Below are positions 51,951 to 60,664 of a stretch of DNA of 64,000 nt, one piece after another. This stretch comes from Agromyces fucosus. Lineage in GTDB: Bacteria > Actinomycetota > Actinomycetes > Actinomycetales > Microbacteriaceae. Within the stretch, counting starts at the first letter, position 1, and every line of letters begins with the position of its first letter. The stretch lies in the NCBI RefSeq assembly GCF_004134865.1, contig NZ_SDPO01000004.1:235673-299672 (forward strand), given 5' to 3'. The notes beneath the pieces are model-generated. The model was not told where the DNA came from, did no database searches, and worked only from the letters and a program-made list of their open reading frames with translations. The translations under genes were made by a program, and so were the position numbers.

Positions 51951-53108
51951 ATGAAGCGCATCCACAAGGAACGCGACCGGCTGCTCCGCAGACTCGCGAG
52001 GGTGTCGGGCCTGAGCGGCGCGGTCGGGTCGTTCCTGTGCCTGCTCGTGCCCGGGGCGTCGACGGGCCTCGAACTCCTCCTCGCCGCGGTGCTCAGCGCC
52101 GGCGCCATCGTCTGCATCGTCGTGTACACGGCTCGCGGTGCCATCGCGCCCGCCCTCGGGGCGGTGGCCTGCTCGGTGGCGCTCATCAGCGTGCTCGGCG
52201 CCGCGCCCGTGATCGATCCCGTCGCCGTCTCGGCGATGGCCGTCACCGCCGCGGTCACGGCGTCGTCGGTGGCGATCCCGCTCATCGTCCGGCCCGACGG
52301 GGCATTCATCGTGCTCGGACTCCTCGCGGCCGTGCTCATCGCCGTCGGCGTCGTCGCGGTCACCGGCCACGCGATGCAGACCGTCGCGATCGGCGCGCTC
52401 ATGGGCTGGGCCGCGAACTCCTCGATCGGCGTCTGGCTCGACCGCTCGATCGCCGCCGCCGCCGACCGCATCCACGAGGTCGGCCGCGCCCACGAGGCCG
52501 AGCGGCTCGCGAGCGAGCTGGAGTCGCAGCAGCGACAGGATGCCCGCGTGCTGCACGACACCGTGCTCGCGACGTTGAGCCTGCTCGCCCACTCGGGCGT
52601 CGGGGTCGGCGCCGGCGCGCTCCGGCAGCAGGCCGGCGACGATGCGCGGCTGCTCAAGCAGTTGCGGCTCGGTGCGCCGCTCGACCGCGGCTCGACCGCG
52701 GTCTTCTCCCCCGAGGCCGACGACGACAGCCTCGGCGTCACCTTCGAGTCGGTGCGCCAGCGGTTCGCACGCATGGGGCTCGACGTGAACTGGCACGGTG
52801 CCGGCAGGCTCGCGCTGCCCCGCGACACGCTCGACGCGCTGCTCGGCGCGCTCGGCGAGTGCCTCGAGAACGTTCGCCGGCACTCAGGGGTCACCGAGGC
52901 GGATGTCACGGTCAGCGACGACGAGCGCACGGTCAGGGCGATGGTCACCGACGCCGGCTCGGGCTTCGAACCCGACGCGGTCGGCGGCGGCCGGCTCGGT
53001 TACGCGGAGTCGGTCGTCGGCCGGCTCAGCGTGGTCGGCGGTCGCGCTCGGATCTTCTCCTCGCCGGGCTCGGGCACGACGGTGATGCTCGAGGTGCCGA
53101 AGCCATGA
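51951..53108 (+). CDS. Sensor histidine kinase, NarL/DesK (HisKA_3) type
   Basis: 385 residues, AGGGGG ribosome-binding site before the ATG at 51951. Six hydrophobic segments (about 18-35, 40-62, 66-85, 92-113, 117-137 and 142-160) form a membrane sensor without an extracellular domain. HisKA_3 box VLHDTVLATLSLLAHSG with phospho-acceptor H202, N-box ECLENVRRHSG (N307) and G-box DAGSGFEPD near 336, with SSPGSGTTVMLEV at the C-terminus. A full catalytic HATPase is present. First gene of a trio that overlaps by 4 nt and then 1 nt with the two genes that follow. Confidence 0.93.
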   Translation: MKRIHKERDRLLRRLARVSGLSGAVGSFLCLLVPGASTGLELLLAAVLSAGAIVCIVVYTARGAIAPALGAVACSVALISVLGAAPVIDPVAVSAMAVTAAVTASSVAIPLIVRPDGAFIVLGLLAAVLIAVGVVAVTGHAMQTVAIGALMGWAANSSIGVWLDRSIAAAADRIHEVGRAHEAERLASELESQQRQDARVLHDTVLATLSLLAHSGVGVGAGALRQQAGDDARLLKQLRLGAPLDRGSTAVFSPEADDDSLGVTFESVRQRFARMGLDVNWHGAGRLALPRDTLDALLGALGECLENVRRHSGVTEADVTVSDDERTVRAMVTDAGSGFEPDAVGGGRLGYAESVVGRLSVVGGRARIFSSPGSGTTVMLEVPKP

Positions 53109-54367
53109 GCGAACCGCGGATCGCAGCGACCACGCTCGGGCGTCAGTTCCGGCGGCCGAGCCGATCGGCACGGGCAGCCGGCGACGTCCGCGAGAGCCAC
53201 GGCGGCCGACGCCTGGCCACCGGCATCACGATCGCCTCGGCCTTCATCATCATCGGCCACCTCGCGCACGCCGCGACCCTGGCCCCGCTCTTCCCTCCGG
53301 GGCCAGGCCCGTGGCCGGCCTGGCTCGCGCTCGTCGGCGTCGTCGGCATCGGCGTGGTCTCCCGCCTCGTGTCGCGCAACGCCCCGCTGCCCGACGTGCT
53401 GTACGTCGTGCTGCTCCTCGCGCTCGTCGCACCCGTGTGGCTCGACCTGACGGCCACGATGGGATTGCTGCACCTCGGTGTCACGCCGACCGCGGCGGCG
53501 GCGGCGGGGGCCGTGCTGATGCCGGTGGCCGCGATCCGCGGCACGCGGATCCCGATGCTGGTTGCGAGCCTGATCGGCGCTGCGATCGCCGTGTCCGCGC
53601 TCCTCCAGGTCGCGACGGCGGGCCACTACACGGTGAGCGGGCTCACCGTCGCGGCGACCACGGTGCTGCCGATGGCCGTCGCCGTGATCGCGATCGGCGG
53701 GTTCCGCAGGCTCATCCGACGCGAGCTCGACCTCTCCCTCGTGCAGAGCACCGTCTCGACGCCCCGCACCGCCGTGGGCATGCGCGCCTCCGAGGAGCTC
53801 GCGCAGCTCGACTTCGACGCCGAGTCGCTCCTCGACGACGTCGGCTCGGGGCGCATCGCCATCCCGCTCCCCGCCGAAGCGGCCGAACGCGCCGGCGATC
53901 TCGCCGCACGGCTGCGCGTGCGGCTCATCGAGGGACGCAACGACACCTGGCTGCGACACGCCGTCACCGAGTCGGCGTATCTCAGCAATCGGGTCACGGT
54001 CGACGATCCCGGCGGGTTGGCCGGCGTGCTCTCGTCCGATCAGCGCGACGGACTGCTGCTCGGCCTGTGGTTCCTCGTCGGGGAGCATTCGAAGGGCACG
54101 GCCGAGCTCGCAGCGCACGTCATCTGCCGTGAGCCCCGCAACGCCTCCGACCCCGAATCGCCCGATCTGCAGCTCTCGATCGAGGTCTCAGGCGTCGTTC
54201 AACGTCGCGTCGACCCCGCAACGTGGGATGCACTCGGTACAGTCGGTACACACGATGTCGTTCCTGGGCCCGAATCCTTTCGAATCGACATCGACTGCCG
54301 GGTCGACCCGAACGTCTCGGCAGGCGGTACGGCCGTCCGCGGGGCGGCCCGTAAAAGGGGAATCTGA
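53105..54367 (+). CDS. Companion membrane protein of the two-component system, possible degenerate kinase
   Basis: 420 residues. It starts with ATGA overlapping the kinase stop, and its own stop overlaps the ATG of the regulator by one base. A basic N-terminus of about 35 residues is followed by six hydrophobic segments (about 38-60, 67-85, 92-110, 118-140, 145-165 and 175-198), then a soluble region (about 205-420). That region lacks a HisKA_3 His box and G-box; the segment DGLLLGLWFLVGEHSKGTAEL resembles the N-box area of the neighbouring kinase without the essential Asn. I recognise no named family. Most likely a signalling partner or inactive paralog of the kinase. Confidence 0.7.
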   Translation: MSEPRIAATTLGRQFRRPSRSARAAGDVRESHGGRRLATGITIASAFIIIGHLAHAATLAPLFPPGPGPWPAWLALVGVVGIGVVSRLVSRNAPLPDVLYVVLLLALVAPVWLDLTATMGLLHLGVTPTAAAAAGAVLMPVAAIRGTRIPMLVASLIGAAIAVSALLQVATAGHYTVSGLTVAATTVLPMAVAVIAIGGFRRLIRRELDLSLVQSTVSTPRTAVGMRASEELAQLDFDAESLLDDVGSGRIAIPLPAEAAERAGDLAARLRVRLIEGRNDTWLRHAVTESAYLSNRVTVDDPGGLAGVLSSDQRDGLLLGLWFLVGEHSKGTAELAAHVICREPRNASDPESPDLQLSIEVSGVVQRRVDPATWDALGTVGTHDVVPGPESFRIDIDCRVDPNVSAGGTAVRGAARKRGI

Positions 54368-55017
54368 TGACTGAGAGCGCTCCACCGATCCGCCTGGCGA
54401 TCGTCGACGACCATCGCATGCTGCTGGGGGCGCTCTCCGAGTGGATCCGCACGGCAGCGCCCGACATCGAGTTGCTCGCCGCGGTGCCCTCGTGGTCCGA
54501 GCTCCTCGCCCATCCCGAGTTCCCGGTCGACGTCGTGCTCCTCGACCTCGACCTGCGCGACAACATCCCGATCTCGCTGAAGCTGTCGATGCTGAAGTCC
54601 GCCGGCGTGCAGACGATGCTCATGAGCACCTACTCGGAGCCGACCGTCGTTCGCGAGGCCCTCGGGTCCGGCGCCCTCGGCTATCTCGTGAAGTCCGAGC
54701 CGGTCGAGACCATCATCGAGGCGATCCGCGCGGCCCGCATCGGCGAGTCCTACCTGACGCCCGAGCTCGAGCTCGCGCTCACCGCAGAGGGCACGTCGCC
54801 GAAGCTCTCGGCGCAGGAGCGCCGAGTGATGGCGCTCTACGGGGCCGGTCAGCCGGTCAAGGCCGTGGCGTTCCAGCTCGGCATCTCCGAGGAGACGGCC
54901 AAGAGCTACCTCAAGCGCATCCGCGAGAAGTACCGGGCGGCAGGGTACGACGTCGGCACCAAGGTGGCGCTGCGCAAGCGCGCGATCCTCGACGGCATCC
55001 TGCTGCAGTCCGACTGA
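54367..55017 (+). CDS. LuxR/NarL-family response regulator
   Basis: 216 residues. Receiver domain: acidic pocket D14/D15, phospho-acceptor D60 (VVLLDLDL), Thr/Ser switch in MSTYSE, Lys in GYLVKSEP. The C-terminal GerE-type helix-turn-helix (about 150-205) reads LSAQERRVMALYGAGQPVKAVAFQLGIS and then EETAKSYLKRIREKY. Cognate regulator of the kinase two genes upstream, with translational coupling through the TGATG junction. Targets unknown. Confidence 0.93.
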   Translation: MTESAPPIRLAIVDDHRMLLGALSEWIRTAAPDIELLAAVPSWSELLAHPEFPVDVVLLDLDLRDNIPISLKLSMLKSAGVQTMLMSTYSEPTVVREALGSGALGYLVKSEPVETIIEAIRAARIGESYLTPELELALTAEGTSPKLSAQERRVMALYGAGQPVKAVAFQLGISEETAKSYLKRIREKYRAAGYDVGTKVALRKRAILDGILLQSD

Positions 55018-55044
55018 GTCGGGTTCACGCCGACCGAGTCGGGC

Positions 55045-56319
55045 TCACGACTCGACGGCGTGCATCGCGCCCGTGGCATACGGCACCGCGACGCCGCGGC
55101 GCGCACGGGAGCGATCCAGCGCGAACGAGGTCACGGCGAGCAGGGCCCCGGCGAGCGTGAGCACGAGCCCGATCCAGATCGGGGCGACGTAGCCGAGGCC
55201 GCCTGCGATCGCGATGCCGCCGAGCAGTGCGCCGAGGCTGTTGCCGATGTTCAGCGCGGAGTGGTTCAGTGCCGCGGCGATCGACTGGCTGTCGCGTGCG
55301 ACGTCCATGAGCCGTGCCTGGATGGTGGGCGAGAGGGCCGCGGATGCCGCGCCCACGAGCAGCACGCCGGCGAGGAGGCCGTACGGGCTCGACGCCGTGA
55401 ACCCGAGCAGCACGAGCGCGCCGGCGAGGACTGCGAAGAACAGGTACATCGAGCGACGCACGCTCCAGTCGGCGAGTCGGCCGCCCACGAGGTTGCCGAC
55501 GGTCATGCCGACGCCGATCGCGACGAGCACGAACGGCACGAACTCCTCGGGCAATCCGGTCACGTCGGTGGCGAGCGGTGCAACGTAGCTGTAGACGGCG
55601 AAGAGGCCGCCGAAGCCGACCGCGCCGATGCCGAGGGCGAACCACACCTGGGCCCGGGTGAACGCCTTCAGTTCGCGCTTCATCGTCGCTCCGGGGTCGC
55701 CCGCCTGCCACGGCACGGCGATGAGCACCGCCACGAAGGTGAGGGCGAAGATCGCGGCGACCGCGAGGTAGGCGACGCGCCAGCCGGCGAGCTGGCCGAG
55801 CCACGTGATCGCGGGGACGCCGATGACGTTCGCGATCGTGAGCCCCGAGAGCACGAGGGCGACGCCTCGCGCGCGCTTGCCGGGGCCCATCAGGCTCGCG
55901 GCGACGAGCGAGGCGATGCCGAAGTAGGCGCCGTGCGGCAGGGCCGAGATGAACCGGGCGATGAGCACGAGCTCGAAGCTCGGCAGCACGGCCGACGCGA
56001 TGGTGCCGAGCGTGAAGGCGGCCAGGAGCGTGAGCAGGAGCCGCTTGCGGGGCCAGCGGGCGGCCGCTGCCGCGATCGTCGGCGCACCGACCACGACGCC
56101 GAGGGCGTAGGCCGAGATGATCCAGCCGGCGTTCGCGTTCGCATCGGCCGACGACTGCGCGTAGAGGTCGGGCAGGAGGTCGTACGCGATGTTCGGAAGC
56201 AGGCCCATGGCCACGAACTCGGTCGAACCGATGGCGAAGCCGCCGAGGGCGAGCGCGAGGAGCGCGAAACGGATGCGGGCCGGCGACAGTGTCGTCGGCC
56301 CGTCGTCGGGGAGGGTCAC
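55045..56319 (-). CDS. MFS transporter (AraJ/sugar-efflux type)
   Basis: 424 residues from the GTG at 56319. Twelve hydrophobic segments. The DHA1-type motif after helix 2-3 is degenerate (AAARWPRKRLLLTLLA), and GSTEFVAMGLLPNIAYDL near the start is characteristic of the AraJ/YdhP/NepI branch. Exports sugars, nucleosides or drugs; substrate unknown. A perfect 14-bp palindrome lies 22 bp upstream of its start. The gene converges with the response regulator gene, with 27 bp between the stops. Confidence 0.9.
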   Translation of the reverse strand: MTLPDDGPTTLSPARIRFALLALALGGFAIGSTEFVAMGLLPNIAYDLLPDLYAQSSADANANAGWIISAYALGVVVGAPTIAAAAARWPRKRLLLTLLAAFTLGTIASAVLPSFELVLIARFISALPHGAYFGIASLVAASLMGPGKRARGVALVLSGLTIANVIGVPAITWLGQLAGWRVAYLAVAAIFALTFVAVLIAVPWQAGDPGATMKRELKAFTRAQVWFALGIGAVGFGGLFAVYSYVAPLATDVTGLPEEFVPFVLVAIGVGMTVGNLVGGRLADWSVRRSMYLFFAVLAGALVLLGFTASSPYGLLAGVLLVGAASAALSPTIQARLMDVARDSQSIAAALNHSALNIGNSLGALLGGIAIAGGLGYVAPIWIGLVLTLAGALLAVTSFALDRSRARRGVAVPYATGAMHAVES

Positions 56320-56340
56320 CCGTCGATTCTCGCACAGAAC

Positions 56341-56354
56341 TCGAATCGATTCGA
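56341..56354. promoter_or_regulatory. Palindrome upstream of the MFS gene
   Basis: TCGAATCGATTCGA, a perfect 14-bp palindrome in the 55-bp gap between the thiamine-binding-type gene stop (56375) and the MFS start (56319). AT-rich at its centre, unlike the surrounding sequence; a candidate operator for an unlinked regulator. Confidence 0.4.
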
Positions 56355-56374
56355 TGCGGTCGGTCGAGGGAGCC

Positions 56375-56692
56375 TCACGCGCCGGAGTCGAGCCCCTCCA
56401 TCGCCGTCTCGAGCCGATCGAGCTTCGCCTCGAGCTCGCCGACGTATCCCGGACGGATGTCGGCCTTCAGCACGAGCGAGACACGCGAGCCGTACTCGCC
56501 GACGGCCTCGGTGGCGCGGCGCACGACGTCGAAGACCTCGTCCCAGTCGCCCTCGATCGTGGTGAACATCGAGTCGGTGCGGTTCGGCAGGCCCGACTCC
56601 CGCACGATGCGCACCGCCGCCGCGACGGCGTCGTGCACCGATCCGTCGTTCCTGCCCGTGCCGCTCGGCGCGACTGAGAATGCCACCAGCAT
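56375..56692 (-). CDS. MTH1187/YkoF-like thiamine-binding protein
   Basis: 105 residues from an ATG at 56692 with a perfect AGGAG ribosome-binding site. Small ferredoxin-like protein (DUF77): MLVAFSVAPSGTG at the N-terminus, NRTDSMFTTIEGDWDEVFDVVRRA in the middle, VSLVLKADIRPGYVGELEAK near the end. Members bind thiamine or HMP-type ligands and often sit next to transporter genes; here the MFS gene follows, which makes a transport link plausible. Only 11 bp separate it from the glycosyltransferase gene upstream. Confidence 0.85.
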   Translation of the reverse strand: MLVAFSVAPSGTGRNDGSVHDAVAAAVRIVRESGLPNRTDSMFTTIEGDWDEVFDVVRRATEAVGEYGSRVSLVLKADIRPGYVGELEAKLDRLETAMEGLDSGA

Positions 56693-56703
56693 GTTCGTCT
56701 CCT

Positions 56704-58014
56704 TCAGTGGTCGTCGAGGTCCATTGTGCTGCCGACCGCGTCTGCCTCGCGCACGCTCGAGCGCGGTGATCGCGGCGAGCGCGGCGACCCGAGCCGCCAG
56801 ATCGAGCGGATGCCCCAGACGAGCAGCACCACGAGGAGCAGCGACTTGCCCGTCAGCAGGAGGACGAAGGCGGGGTCGGCGATCAGCAGCCAGCCGTACC
56901 AGTAGGGGTAGATGATGTGCGTGAAGAGCGCGATCGACGCGGCGACGAACGCCGGCACGGCGAACCGCCCCGGGCGCAGGACGAGCCCGAGGATCACCGG
57001 AGCCGCGAGCCAGGTCGCGAACTGCGGCGAGCCGACCTTGTTCGCGAGCATGAGCACCACCACGAGCGAGAGCGCGAGCGGCGGCAGCAGGCGTCCGAAC
57101 ACGGCGCCCCGGCGAGCTGCGCGAACTCCGACGAGCACGACGACGAGGACACCGAGGGCCATCAGCGGGGTGGTCAGGGCTGCCGCGACATCCGCACCGG
57201 GGCCGTCGATCTGGAACGTCAGGATCTGGCGGTCGTAGACGATCCGCACCGACTTCGATCCCGCGACGATCTGCCACAGCCAGGCCACCGCGAGCGGCGC
57301 CTCGACCTGGAGTCCCCGCCCCGCCTGCTCGGCGATGAACCCCATCGCGTTGGTGCCCGCACCCGCCAGCAGGCTGACGCCGAGGATGCCGACGCTGAGC
57401 GACACCGCGACGGTGAGCACCTCGAGCCGCCGGCGCGCGGCGATCACGAGCGCGGCGACGAGCGCAGCGGGCCAGACCTTGATCCATGCGCCGATCGTGA
57501 GCAGGGTCGCGGCCACCCGCGGCCGGCCGGCCGCCCACAGCAGGCCGGTGATCGCGAACGGCACCGTGATGGCGTCGATCCGGCCGAAGGCGATCGGGCC
57601 GAGCAGCGCGAGGAAGCCGAGCCACCACCAGGCCGCGATCCGGCGCGGGCGCGAGAGGCTCGCGCGGCCGATGAGCACGCTGAACGCGATCGCGTTCAGC
57701 ACGGTCACGATCGCGAGCCACGTCTGCGCGTACCAGGCGGAGCCGAATGCGAGCGACGCGGCCATCGGTGCGAAGGCGAGGATCGGGTAGACCCACGGCG
57801 CGTCGATGCCCATGCGCAGCCAGCCGTGCGCGGCGTTCTCGGCCCACAGCCGGTACACGGCCGTCACGTCCCCGAGCGGGTAGCCGGGCGCGGCCAGGTT
57901 CAGCCAGATGAGCGCGGCGTGCACGAGCGCGAAGCCCGTCCAGAGCGCGGCCCTCGTGCCGAGGAACCGGCGGATGCGGTGAGCGGATGCCTCGCGCTCG
58001 TCCCCGTCCGTCAT
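56704..58014 (-). CDS. GT87-family polyprenol-linked mannosyl/glycosyltransferase
   Basis: 436 residues with about ten hydrophobic segments. GT-C fold of the GT87 (DUF2029) family: an Asp in the first periplasmic loop (PGYPLGDVTAVYRLWAE), WVYPILAFAPM, AWIKVWPAAL in the middle and NKVGSPQFATWLAAPVIL near the C-terminal part, all typical of GT87. Such enzymes add mannose or arabinose from lipid-linked donors to cell-wall lipoglycans. The C-terminal tail has an RSPRSPRSS repeat. Start at 58014 (ATG); divergent from the amino-acid transporter operon. Confidence 0.87.
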   Translation of the reverse strand: MTDGDEREASAHRIRRFLGTRAALWTGFALVHAALIWLNLAAPGYPLGDVTAVYRLWAENAAHGWLRMGIDAPWVYPILAFAPMAASLAFGSAWYAQTWLAIVTVLNAIAFSVLIGRASLSRPRRIAAWWWLGFLALLGPIAFGRIDAITVPFAITGLLWAAGRPRVAATLLTIGAWIKVWPAALVAALVIAARRRLEVLTVAVSLSVGILGVSLLAGAGTNAMGFIAEQAGRGLQVEAPLAVAWLWQIVAGSKSVRIVYDRQILTFQIDGPGADVAAALTTPLMALGVLVVVLVGVRAARRGAVFGRLLPPLALSLVVVLMLANKVGSPQFATWLAAPVILGLVLRPGRFAVPAFVAASIALFTHIIYPYWYGWLLIADPAFVLLLTGKSLLLVVLLVWGIRSIWRLGSPRSPRSPRSSVREADAVGSTMDLDDH

Positions 58015-58109
58015 GGCGACGAGCCTAGCCGAGCGTCACATTCCGCCACGCGCCCCCCGGCGCTCGGCGGCATCCGCGATGCTGGAGGCACACCCGTATG
58101 GAGGCCACC

Positions 58110-58940
58110 ATGACCCGACGCTCCCTCACCGCGATCATCATCGCGGCATCCGCGACCCTCGCTCTCGCCGGTTGCGCCGGTGGCGCGGGCGATGCGTCGG
58201 GCGGCGGCGACTACGTGACCGACGGCAAGCTCACGATCGCGACCGGCGAGCCCGCCTACTTCCCGTGGGTGCTCGACGACGACCCCGAGTCGGGCGAGGG
58301 CTTCGAGGCCGCCGTCGCCTATGCCGTGGCCGACGAGCTCGGCTTCGCCGCCGACGACGTCGTCTGGGTGCGCTCGACCTTCGAGCAGGCCATCGCACCG
58401 GGGCCGAAGGACTTCGACATCAACCTGCAGCAGTTCTCGATCACCGACGAGCGCGAGCAGAACGTGGACTTCTCGTCGCCGTACTACGAGACCACCCAGG
58501 TGGTCATCACGACCGAATCCTCGCCCGCCGCGTCGGCCACCTCGATCGCCGACCTGAAGGACCTCCTCGTGGGCGCGCAGACCGGCACGACGAGCTTCGC
58601 CGCCGTCGAGGAGGTCATCGCCCCGACCGCCGGCGCCCAGGTCTTCAACACCAACGACGATGCCAAGCTCGCGCTCCAGAGCGGCACGGTCGACGCGATC
58701 GTCGTCGATCTGCCGACCGCGTTCTACCTCACGGGCGTCGAGCTCGACGGCGGCAAGATCGTCGGCCAGCTCCCTGCGACCGCCGGCGGCGGCGACGCGT
58801 TCGGTCTCGTGCTCGCCAAGGGCTCGCCGCTCACGGCCGAGGTGACGGCAGCCGTCGACGCCCTCCGCGAGCGGGGCACGCTCGACGAGCTCGCCGCCGA
58901 ATGGCTCGGCGGCGAGGGCGGCGCACCCGTTCTCGAGTGA
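58110..58940 (+). CDS. Amino-acid ABC transporter substrate-binding lipoprotein
   Basis: 276 residues from the ATG at 58110, which has GGAGG five bases upstream; an ATG at 58098 would add four residues. Signal peptide with lipobox LALAGC (about 17-22), then an SBP_bac_3 (polar amino acid) domain: GKLTIATGEPAYFPWVLDDD, FDINLQQFSITDEREQNVDFSSPYY (in two parts), VGAQTGTTSF, and the C-terminal LAAEWLGG. Binds a polar amino acid or related compound; which one is not known. Permease and ATPase genes follow. Confidence 0.92.
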   Translation: MTRRSLTAIIIAASATLALAGCAGGAGDASGGGDYVTDGKLTIATGEPAYFPWVLDDDPESGEGFEAAVAYAVADELGFAADDVVWVRSTFEQAIAPGPKDFDINLQQFSITDEREQNVDFSSPYYETTQVVITTESSPAASATSIADLKDLLVGAQTGTTSFAAVEEVIAPTAGAQVFNTNDDAKLALQSGTVDAIVVDLPTAFYLTGVELDGGKIVGQLPATAGGGDAFGLVLAKGSPLTAEVTAAVDALRERGTLDELAAEWLGGEGGAPVLE

Positions 58941-58974
58941 CGCCGGTGCTCCGAACGACCCGGTCTTCCGAGCT

Positions 58975-58994
58975 GCGGATGCCGCGACATCCGC
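58975..58994 (+). repeat. Imperfect GGATGCC-type hairpin between binding protein and permease genes
   Basis: Arms GCGGATG (58975-58981) and CATCCGC (58988-58994) with a 6-nt loop, 23 bp before the permease start. It may reduce expression of the permease relative to the binding protein, as is usual in such operons. Confidence 0.4.
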
Positions 58995-59016
58995 CGACCG
59001 CCGATAGCGTGAGTCC

Positions 59017-59895
59017 GTGACCGACACGACCGACGCCCGCGGCTCGTCGACCGCGTGGCAGCCGAGCACCCTAGAGCTCGAGCGGCGCGCGTTCCGGAAG
59101 CGCCAGACCGGTCGCTCGGTGCTCGTCAGTGCGCTCTCGACGATCGTGCTCGCGGGCCTGCTCGCGTGGGCCCTTATCGGCTCGCCCGGGTGGGCGCAGG
59201 TGCAGCAGACGTTCTTCGACCCGACGGTCGCACTCGCCTCGCTCCCCCGCATCCTCGAGGGCCTCTGGCTGAACATCCAGGTGCTCGTCGGCGCGAGCGT
59301 CGGCGTGGTGATCGTCGCCCTGCTGCTGGCGACCCTCCGCACCCTTCGAGGTCCGGTGTTCTTCCCGCTGCGGGCGCTCGCGGCCGGCTACACCGACCTC
59401 TTCCGCGGCATGCCGCTCATCATCGTGCTGTACCTGATCGGCTACGGGGTGCCCGGTCTCGACTTCTTCCCCCGGGTGCCCGTCGCCGTGCTGGGCACGA
59501 TCGCCCTCATCCTCACGTACTCGGCCTACGTCTCCGAGGTGTTCCGAGCCGGCATCGAGGCGGTGCACCCGTCGCAGCGGCTCGCCGCCCGGTCGCTGGG
59601 CCTCAGCCACGGTCAGACGATGCGGCGCATCGTGCTGCCGCAGGCGTTCCGTAAGGTGACGCCGGCCCTCATGAACGACTTCGTCGCCATGCAGAAGGAC
59701 GTGGGGCTGATCTCGGTGCTCGGTGCCGTCGATGCCGTGCGTGCCGCGCAGATCGAGACGGCGCACTACTTCAACTTCACGCCCTACGTGGTGGCGGGCC
59801 TGCTCTTCGTGCTGCTCGCCTGGCCCATGATCCGCCTGACCGACTGGCTGTCGGCACGCATGCGGGCGCGCGAGCAGGTCGGGAGCATCGTATGA
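59017..59895 (+). CDS. Amino-acid ABC transporter permease (HisMQ family)
   Basis: 292 residues from a GTG. A cytosolic N-terminal extension of about 35 residues, a first membrane helix (about 36-55), then a second-half permease domain with the EAA loop in EVFRAGIEAVHPSQRLAARSLGLSHGQTMRRIVLPQAF, the ATPase contact. Only one permease gene is present, so the transporter probably works as a homodimer. Overlaps the ATPase start by 4 bp (ATGA). Confidence 0.93.
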   Translation: MTDTTDARGSSTAWQPSTLELERRAFRKRQTGRSVLVSALSTIVLAGLLAWALIGSPGWAQVQQTFFDPTVALASLPRILEGLWLNIQVLVGASVGVVIVALLLATLRTLRGPVFFPLRALAAGYTDLFRGMPLIIVLYLIGYGVPGLDFFPRVPVAVLGTIALILTYSAYVSEVFRAGIEAVHPSQRLAARSLGLSHGQTMRRIVLPQAFRKVTPALMNDFVAMQKDVGLISVLGAVDAVRAAQIETAHYFNFTPYVVAGLLFVLLAWPMIRLTDWLSARMRAREQVGSIV

Positions 59896-60653
59896 ACGCG
59901 CCATCCGCTTCCGTGACCGAGCCGGTGCTGCGGCTCCGAGGAGTCCGCCGGGCGTTCGGCGACCACGTCGTGCTCGACGGCATCGACCTCGACGTGGCGG
60001 CGCACGAGGTCGTCGCGCTCGTCGGTGCGAGCGGGTCGGGCAAGTCGACCCTGCTCCGCACGATCAACCTGATCGAGCAGGTCGACGACGGCGAGATCCT
60101 GCTGCGCGGCGAGGAGGTCAGCGATCCTCGCGTCGACGCCGACGGCGTGCGGGCCCGCATCGGAGTCGTCTTCCAGCACTACAACCTGTTCCCCCACCTC
60201 AGCGTGCTCGACAACGTGACGCTCGCGTCGCGGCTCGTGCACCGGGTGCCGCGCGCCGAGGCCGAGCGCCGAGGGCTCGAGCTGCTCGCCTCGATCGGAC
60301 TGGCCGACTTCGCCCGCGCGTTCCCCGACCGGCTGTCGGGAGGCCAGCAGCAGCGCGCCGCGATCGTGCGCGCGATCGCGACCGGGCCAGAGCTGCTGCT
60401 GCTCGACGAGGTGACGAGCGCCCTCGACCCCGAGCTCGTCGGCGAGGTGCTCGCGCTCGTGCGCTCCCTCGCCGACGGCGGCACGACGATCGTGATGGCC
60501 ACGCACGAGATGGCGTTCGCGCGCGAGGTCGCCGACCGCGTCGTCTTCCTCGACGCCGGCCGGATCATCGAGGACGCCCCGGCGCGGCAGTTCTTCGAGG
60601 CGCCCCGCGAAGAGCGCACGCGCGAGTTCCTCGCGAGGTTCCTCGCCGGCTGA
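59892..60653 (+). CDS. Amino-acid ABC transporter ATP-binding protein (GlnQ-like)
   Basis: 253 residues. Walker A VGASGSGKSTLLRTINLIEQ, signature LSGGQQQRAAIVRAIA, Walker B LLLLDEVTSALDPELVGEVL, switch His in MATHEMAFAREVADRV, all typical of the polar amino-acid (GlnQ/HisP) subfamily. In the D-loop region the usual EP reads EV (LLDEVTSALD), a common variation in this group. Last gene of the transport operon; convergent to the NAD(P)HX dehydratase gene with 11 bp between the stops. Confidence 0.95.
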   Translation: MNAPSASVTEPVLRLRGVRRAFGDHVVLDGIDLDVAAHEVVALVGASGSGKSTLLRTINLIEQVDDGEILLRGEEVSDPRVDADGVRARIGVVFQHYNLFPHLSVLDNVTLASRLVHRVPRAEAERRGLELLASIGLADFARAFPDRLSGGQQQRAAIVRAIATGPELLLLDEVTSALDPELVGEVLALVRSLADGGTTIVMATHEMAFAREVADRVVFLDAGRIIEDAPARQFFEAPREERTREFLARFLAG

Positions 60654-60664
60654 GGCGGATTCGC

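Noticed and set aside
49316..52948. A 1210-codon open frame on the minus strand opposite metY, metX and the histidine kinase.
   Set aside because: Same GC-driven antisense artefact; the plus-strand genes have motifs, starts and ribosome-binding sites.
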